Source: UBA11524 sp964391995 (GTDB lineage: Bacteria > Bacillota > Clostridia > Christensenellales > Aristaeellaceae). From it: 9,118 bases of DNA. The notes under the pieces are model-generated. The model saw nothing but the letters and a program-made list of their open reading frames with translations, was not told the origin of the DNA and did no database searches. Where the stretch lies: assembly GCA_964391995.1 (NCBI GenBank), contig CAYMOM010000080.1, positions 1 through 9,118 of the forward strand, given 5' to 3'. Positions 5,892-9,118 of this stretch are shown here, piece after piece. Each line of letters opens with the position of its first letter. Position 1 is the stretch's first letter. The position numbers were made by a program, and so were the translations under genes.

Positions 5892-5982
5892 GGGTGATCC
5901 TTCCTTTCCGGCGGTTTGTAACCTGCCTTTCAACATAGTAAACGAACCAGCAATGGAAAAAGTTCCATCAACAGCATAAAAA
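5892..5982 (-). other. Leader region of the cystatin-like gene and rnpB 3' flank
   Basis: Five T on the - strand (complement of 5978-5982) directly follow the closing P1 helix of RNase P RNA and may mark its 3' end. A TACTAT at the complement of 5935-5940 could be a -10 for the cystatin-like gene, but no convincing -35 stands at 16-18 bases. A short hairpin, ATGGAA at 5953-5958 with TTCCAT at 5963-5968, has no T-run after it on the - strand. Confidence 0.35.
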
Positions 5983-6323
5983 TGTGCGAGCGTGACCGTA
6001 AGCCGAGTTCTGTATTGGACGATCATCTATCCAGGCCTGGCGTTGCCGCGCAGGCTCAAGCGATTGCGAAGGCGCGACGGGCCGCCGCATGTGCCTTCAT
6101 ACCATCTTGCATCAGGTGGGGTTTACATCACGGTCAAGTCGCCAAGCCGCGGGTGAGCTCTTGCCTCGCCTTTCCACCCTTACCCGGTTGCCCGGGCGGT
6201 ATATCTCTGTTGCACTCTCCTTGGAGTCGCCTCCACCGGCCGTTAGCCGGCACCCTGCCCTTTGATGCTCGGACTTTCCTCATGCCCCCTTCGGGGCCCG
6301 CGATCGTCTGGGCACCTCGCACA
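5983..6323 (-). ncRNA. rnpB: RNase P RNA (M1 RNA, type A)
   Basis: The - strand carries the diagnostic conserved RNase P elements in order. GAGGAAAGTCCG (complement of 6270-6281) is the first P4 strand, and ACAGAACTCGGCTTA (complement of 5999-6013) is the second. In between are a GGTAAGGGTGGAAAGG region, a GTAAACCCCACC stretch and CTTGAGCC before a P18-type hairpin. The ends were set by the closing helix P1: TGTGCGAG (complement of 6316-6323) pairs with CTCGCACA (complement of 5983-5990). The 341-nucleotide size and the presence of P15-P18-like segments fit type A, which Clostridia use. RNase P RNA is the catalytic subunit that cleaves the 5' leader from pre-tRNAs. The 5' end agrees with the start predicted from the promoter at 6329-6357. 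Exact ends are uncertain by a few bases. Confidence 0.95.
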
Positions 6324-6328
6324 GGTTC

Positions 6329-6357
6329 ATCATAGCGCGGGGAGGCGAATTTGTCAA
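6329..6357 (-). promoter_or_regulatory. Consensus promoter of rnpB
   Basis: On the - strand, TTGACA (complement of 6352-6357) and TATGAT (complement of 6329-6334) are spaced by 17 bases. The predicted start, six to seven bases downstream, falls at 6322-6323, exactly where the P1 helix of RNase P RNA begins. Confidence 0.9.
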
Positions 6358-6365
6358 GCGGCGCG

Positions 6366-6394
6366 TTGATTTCACAGGCGGAATATGCTATAAT
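6366..6394 (+). promoter_or_regulatory. Promoter of the leader peptide-cysE-cysS operon
   Basis: TTGATT at 6366-6371 and a perfect TATAAT at 6389-6394 are separated by 17 bases. Transcription would start near 6401, giving a leader of about 142 bases before cysE. Its -35 lies only eight bases from the -35 of the divergent rnpB promoter. Confidence 0.8.
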
Positions 6395-6424
6395 CAATCA
6401 ATCAGCAGGAAGGGAGGTGGAACC

Positions 6425-6493
6425 ATGGCGCATTGGAAGTGCCTGTTCTGCCTGCCCTTCGACTATACCGCCGCACGATGTTGCACCCGCTGA
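6425..6493 (+). CDS. Cysteine-rich leader peptide upstream of cysE
   Basis: A 22-codon open frame starts at ATG 6425 behind a very strong ribosome site (AAGGGAGGTGG, 6410-6420) and ends with TGA at 6491-6493. It lies about 24 bases after the predicted transcription start. The peptide begins MAHWKCLFCLP and ends AARCCTR. It has four cysteines in 22 residues: codons TGC at 6440 and 6449, and tandem TGT-TGC at 6479-6484. It precedes serine acetyltransferase and cysteinyl-tRNA synthetase genes. That is the arrangement expected of a leader peptide whose translation senses charged tRNA-Cys, as known for amino-acid operon leader peptides generally. The tandem Cys codons form part of the left arm of a hairpin just before the cysE ribosome site. 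An alternative is a real small CxxC zinc-binding or redox protein. It is not homologous to anything I recognise. Confidence 0.65.
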   Translation: MAHWKCLFCLPFDYTAARCCTR

Positions 6494-6514
6494 CATACGC
6501 TGACGCAACAACGT
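6475..6514 (+). promoter_or_regulatory. Leader hairpin containing the tandem Cys codons
   Basis: ACGATGTTGC (6475-6484) pairs with GCAACAACGT (6505-6514), nine of ten positions with one A-A mismatch. The left arm includes the TGT-TGC codons of the leader peptide. The 20-base loop holds the peptide's stop codon and a direct repeat of CGCTGAC (6488-6494 and 6498-6504). The cysE ribosome site AAAGGAGG begins on the next base. A ribosome stalled at the Cys codons would prevent this stem. Confidence 0.55.
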
Positions 6515-6539
6515 AAAGGAGGCTGGCGGTTTCTCCGCC
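6515..6539 (+). promoter_or_regulatory. cysE Shine-Dalgarno and adjacent hairpin
   Basis: AAAGGAGG (6515-6522) is a near-perfect Shine-Dalgarno, but it lies 20 bases from the ATG at 6543. The gap contains a GC hairpin, GGCGG (6525-6529) with CCGCC (6535-6539), that would shorten the effective distance to about five bases. Two competing pairings are visible: AGGC (6520-6523) with GCCT (6537-6540), which would hide part of the ribosome site, and 6524-6530 with 6467-6473 inside the leader-peptide frame. Confidence 0.5.
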
Positions 6540-6542
6540 TGA

Positions 6543-7262
6543 ATGAATATGTTTGACCAACTGCGTGAGGACATGGCGGCCATCATGGCCAGGGACCCGG
6601 CTGCCAAGTCCAGGCTGGAGGTGCTTTTGTGCTATCCGGGCCTGAAGGCGCTCCGTGCTCACAGGCGGGCCCACCGGGCCTACATGAACGGGCATGTGAC
6701 CCTGGCACGGATCATCTCCCAGCGTTCCCGGCACAAGACCGGCATTGAGATTCACCCCGGTGCCGCCATCGGCAAAGGGTTCTTCATCGACCATGGTGAC
6801 GGGGTGGTCATTGGCGAAACCACCGTCATCGGCGACAATGTGACCATCTACCAGGGGGTGACCCTGGGCGGTACCGGCAAGGAAACCGGCAAGCGCCACC
6901 CCACCATTGGCAATGGGGTCACCATTGGCTCCGGTGCCAAGGTGCTGGGGCCTATCACCATTGGGGACAATGTGAAAATCGGCGCGGGGAGCATTGTTCT
7001 GAAGGATGTGCCCCCGGACTGCACCGTGGTGGGCAACCCGGGCCGCATCGTCCGCAAGAAAAACGTGCGCCGCAACGAGATTGACCTGGATCAGGTGAAC
7101 CTGCCCGACCCCATGATGGAGAAAATGCAGGCCCTGTACGACCGGCTGACCCACATGGAGCAGTGCCTGGCCAAACGGGCTGCGGAAATCGGCTGCAGCC
7201 AGTGCGGCGGGGAGTGCCGGATTCGCCAGGATTTGAAAAACGAAAAGAATACGGAGGAATGA
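6543..7262 (+). CDS. cysE: Serine O-acetyltransferase CysE
   Basis: CysE transfers acetyl from acetyl-CoA to L-serine, giving O-acetylserine, the acceptor of sulfide in cysteine synthesis. The 239-residue product has the N-terminal helical domain (REDMAAIMARDPAAKSRLEVLLCYPGL is typical; residues 8-34) and a left-handed beta-helix of hexapeptide repeats from about residue 66 to 175. Catalytic-site residues are visible: Asp83-His84 in FIDHGDGVVIGE, and His119 in GKRHPTIGNG after GVTLGGTG. The C-terminus is unusual: beyond the beta-helix comes a helical stretch ending in CSQCGGEC, a three-Cys cluster. An in-frame TGA just before ATG 6543 excludes a longer protein. ATG 6549 is an equally good homology start, since most relatives begin MF. 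cysS follows with four bases between the cysE stop and its ATG, so the two are one operon. Confidence 0.95.
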   Translation: MNMFDQLREDMAAIMARDPAAKSRLEVLLCYPGLKALRAHRRAHRAYMNGHVTLARIISQRSRHKTGIEIHPGAAIGKGFFIDHGDGVVIGETTVIGDNVTIYQGVTLGGTGKETGKRHPTIGNGVTIGSGAKVLGPITIGDNVKIGAGSIVLKDVPPDCTVVGNPGRIVRKKNVRRNEIDLDQVNLPDPMMEKMQALYDRLTHMEQCLAKRAAEIGCSQCGGECRIRQDLKNEKNTEE

Positions 7263-7266
7263 GCAT

Positions 7267-8673
7267 ATGCGTATCTATAACAGCCTGACCCGCCGGAAGG
7301 AAGAATTCAAGCCTGTGCACGAGGGCAAGGTGGGCATGTATGCCTGCGGGCCCACGGTGTACAGCTACATCCACATTGGTAACGCCCGGCCGGTAATCAC
7401 CTTCGACATTCTCCGCCGCCAGCTGGAGCGCGAAGGCTACGACGTGACCTTCGTGCAGAACTTTACCGACATTGACGACAAGATGATCCGCCGGGCCAAC
7501 GAGGAAGGCATTACCGTGAAGGAACTGGGCGAGCGCTTCATTGCCGAATATTTCACGGATGCTGCTGCCCTGGGCTGCCACAAGGCCACCATTCACCCCA
7601 AGGCCACCGAGCACATGCAGGAAATTATCACCCTGGTGCAGCGCCTGGTGGACAACGGGCATGCCTACGCTGTGCCCAGCGGCGATGTATACTATCGGGT
7701 CAGCGCTTTCCCGGGCTATGGCAAGCTGTCCGGCCAGAACATGGAAGACCGCGAGGTGGGCGCATCCGACCGGCTGGACGTGGAAACCGACAAGGAAGAC
7801 CCGGCAGACTTTGTGCTGTGGAAGGCACAGAAGCCCGGCGAGCCTGCCTGGGAATCCCCCTGGGGTATGGGCCGGCCCGGCTGGCACATTGAGTGCTCCG
7901 CCATGTCCATGAAATACCTGGGCGAAACCTTCGATATTCACTGCGGCGGCAAGGACTTGCTGTTCCCCCACCATGAAAACGAGATTGCCCAGTCCGAGGG
8001 CGCCACGGGCAAGCCCTATGTGCACTACTGGATGCACAACGGCTTTATCAATGTGGACAACCAGAAGATGTCCAAGTCCCTGGGCAACTTCTTCACCGTG
8101 CGGGACATTGCCAAGGAGTACGACCTGGAAGCGGTGCGCATGTTCATGATCAGCGCCCACTACCGCAGCCCCATTAACTTCAGCCGGGATCAGATCGCCG
8201 CGGCCCACGCCAGCCTGACCCGCCTGTACACCGCCCGGAACAACCTGCAGCACCTGCTGGACAGCGCCGCGGACAAGCCCCTGACGGAGACCGAGCAGGA
8301 ATTCACCGACCGGCTGAAGCAATGCGAGCAGCGCTTTGACGCCGCCATGGACGATGACTTGAACACCGCTGATGCCCTGGGCGCCATTTTCGAAATGGTG
8401 AAGGATGCCAACGTTACCCTGAATGCGGACAGCAGCAAGGCCGCCGTGCAGGCCGCGCTGGACAGCCTTACTGCCCTGTGCGATGTGCTGGGCATTCTGC
8501 AGAAGAAGGAAGACGCCCTGCCTGAGGATATCCAGCGTATGGTGGACGAGCGCGCCCTGGCCCGCAAGAACAAGGACTGGAAGCGCTCTGATGAATTGCG
8601 TGACGCCATCAAGGCCGCCGGCTACATTCTGGAAGATTCCCGGGAAGGCCAGAAGGTTCGCAAGGGCGTATGA
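7267..8673 (+). CDS. cysS: Cysteinyl-tRNA synthetase CysS
   Basis: The 468-residue product is a complete class I synthetase. The HIGH motif reads HIGN (residues 36-39), as usual for CysRS. The KMSKS loop is exact at residues 267-271. Zinc-site residues are visible as Cys27 in YACGPTVY, then GWHIECSAM and HHENEIAQSEG. The C-terminal part is the helical anticodon-binding bundle, with ERALARKNKDWKRSDELRD near the end. It charges tRNA-Cys with cysteine in the cytoplasm. The ribosome site GGAGG (7253-7257) lies at the end of cysE, nine bases before ATG. The next gene overlaps its stop by four bases. Its place behind cysE and the Cys-rich leader links cysteine synthesis, charging and the proposed sensing of charged tRNA-Cys. 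Confidence 0.98.
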   Translation: MRIYNSLTRRKEEFKPVHEGKVGMYACGPTVYSYIHIGNARPVITFDILRRQLEREGYDVTFVQNFTDIDDKMIRRANEEGITVKELGERFIAEYFTDAAALGCHKATIHPKATEHMQEIITLVQRLVDNGHAYAVPSGDVYYRVSAFPGYGKLSGQNMEDREVGASDRLDVETDKEDPADFVLWKAQKPGEPAWESPWGMGRPGWHIECSAMSMKYLGETFDIHCGGKDLLFPHHENEIAQSEGATGKPYVHYWMHNGFINVDNQKMSKSLGNFFTVRDIAKEYDLEAVRMFMISAHYRSPINFSRDQIAAAHASLTRLYTARNNLQHLLDSAADKPLTETEQEFTDRLKQCEQRFDAAMDDDLNTADALGAIFEMVKDANVTLNADSSKAAVQAALDSLTALCDVLGILQKKEDALPEDIQRMVDERALARKNKDWKRSDELRDAIKAAGYILEDSREGQKVRKGV

Positions 8674-9035
8674 CGAAGAAAATCTCCGCCAGGAGCATGC
8701 TGGGCTGGCTGCTCCTGGCGGCTTGCCTTACGCTGGCGGCGGTCAGCGCCCTAGGCGGACACCATCCGCCGGCGAAGACAAGCCATAGCACATCGCCCCT
8801 TGATGCACAGCTGCAGCCTGTGCCGGTGCAGCAGGGGAGCATCTGCGTCAATCTGGCGGATGCAGCCGCCCTGGATGACTTGCCCGGCATTGGCCCGGGA
8901 CTGGCCCAGGCCATTGTGGCAGAGCGGACGGCCCATGGCCCGTTCTTCTACCCGGAGGATCTGATGCAGGTGCGGGGCATTGGCGAAAAGAAGCTGGACG
9001 GCATGCGCCAGCTGCTGGACATGAGGGAGGAATAG
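8670..9035 (+). CDS. comEA: ComEA-type helix-hairpin-helix DNA-binding protein
   Basis: The 121-residue product has a hydrophobic N-terminal segment at about residues 10-29 and then a low-complexity linker to about residue 56. It ends in a ComEA helix-hairpin-helix domain: VNLADAAALDDLPGIGPGLAQAI (60-82, PGIG at 72-75), then GPFFYPEDLMQVRGIGEKKL (90-109, GIG at 103-105). ComEA is the membrane-anchored receptor that binds incoming double-stranded DNA in competence. The SLBB domain found in Bacillus ComEA is absent, as in many short homologues. LLLAAC (14-19) also resembles a lipobox, but the hydrophobic run continues past Cys19, so a transmembrane anchor is more likely. It begins inside the cysS stop codon (ATGA overlap), and dnaX starts one base after its stop. 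A general DNA-repair HhH role cannot be excluded. Confidence 0.85.
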   Translation: MTKKISARSMLGWLLLAACLTLAAVSALGGHHPPAKTSHSTSPLDAQLQPVPVQQGSICVNLADAAALDDLPGIGPGLAQAIVAERTAHGPFFYPEDLMQVRGIGEKKLDGMRQLLDMREE

Positions 9036-9036
9036 C

Positions 9037-9118
9037 ATGGCGTATCAGGCCCTGTACCGCCAGTGGCGGCCCATGGACTTTTCATCCATGGTGGCCCAGG
9101 AGGCAATCATCGCCACCC
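9037..9118 (+). CDS. dnaX: DNA polymerase III subunit gamma/tau, N-terminal fragment
   Basis: The frame opens with MAYQALYRQWRP, the characteristic DnaX N-terminus (usually MAYQALYRKWRP), and continues with a VAQEAII segment matching the usual VGQEHI. Only 27 residues lie in the window and the gene runs off the right end, so the AAA+ ATPase core is not visible. DnaX is the clamp-loader ATPase of the replicative polymerase. GGGAGG at 9025-9030 lies six bases before the ATG, and the start comes one base after the comEA stop codon. Confidence 0.93.
   Translation, partial: MAYQALYRQWRPMDFSSMVAQEAIIAT

Noticed and set aside
5982..6335. Open frames over 5982-6335 (+) and 6134-6397 (-) as protein genes.
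   Set aside because: The stretch is RNase P RNA on the - strand; the frames arise by chance in structured GC-rich RNA sequence.
6412..6424. GGTGGAACC before the leader peptide resembles the T-box core (TGGNACC, with A at the position expected for tRNA-Cys).
   Set aside because: There is no room for the T-box Stem I: the predicted promoter ends 24 bases earlier and rnpB occupies the other side. The following bases do not give the conserved CGCG, an antiterminator partner or a terminator. The match is explained by a GGAGGT ribosome site in front of ATG.
6488..6504. Direct repeat CGCTGAC-ATA-CGCTGAC as the start of a CRISPR or iteron array.
   Set aside because: There are only two copies of seven bases within the loop of the leader hairpin; nothing similar continues on either side.
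6955..8322. Long open frame of 455 codons on the - strand opposite cysE and cysS.
   Set aside because: It is a shadow of third-position GC bias in cysS. Its product is rich in Val, His, Gly and Gln with no recognisable motif, and cysS itself is certain.

Overview
The window looks like ordinary chromosome of a GC-rich, low-redundancy Firmicute, most likely class Clostridia and plausibly a gut anaerobe. Supporting this are the rapZ-whiA-crh-like cluster typical of Firmicutes, a Nim-type flavoprotein, strong AAGGAGG-type ribosome sites on nearly every gene, and an RNase P RNA with the ancestral type A architecture (Bacilli normally carry type B). There are no mobile elements, tRNAs or CRISPR arrays. 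Genus cannot be assigned from the sequence alone.

Layout. Bases 1-1640 (+) hold the end of rapZ, whiA and an HPr-like gene, tightly packed; the HPr-like protein keeps Ser46 but has Thr at position 15, so it is Crh-like. A 16-bp perfect inverted repeat follows, then an amidohydrolase and a Nim-like flavoprotein (1712-3012, +). A convergent two-gene unit, tadA then a MazG-like pyrophosphohydrolase (3826 to 3013, -), has a strong promoter in front of tadA. Next comes a lipoprotein with a ComEC-like metallo-beta-lactamase domain plus a lamin-tail-like domain, followed by a NifX/NifB-type protein with a His/Cys-rich tail (3890-5461, +). A shared terminator separates these from a secreted cystatin-like protein (5891 to 5520, -). 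The RNase P RNA gene rnpB (6323 to 5983, -) lies beyond it.

From 6366 to the right end runs a cysteine/competence/replication unit on +: a consensus promoter, a 22-residue leader peptide with four cysteines, then cysE, cysS, comEA and the start of dnaX. Serine acetyltransferase makes the precursor of cysteine, and CysS charges tRNA-Cys with it. A Cys-rich leader peptide in front of both suggests that the operon senses charged tRNA-Cys through ribosome stalling. The leader RNA contains a hairpin whose left arm includes the tandem Cys codons, then a strong Shine-Dalgarno site 20 bases from the cysE start, then a second hairpin in that gap. No U-tract is present, so translational control is more likely than transcription termination. 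I consider this the most noteworthy element of the window.

Other points of interest are the Crh-like substitution, the apparent absence of yvcK between rapZ and whiA, the bacterial cystatin, a possible antisense promoter under tadA, and an RNase P L15 loop that seems to lack GGU in its usual strand.
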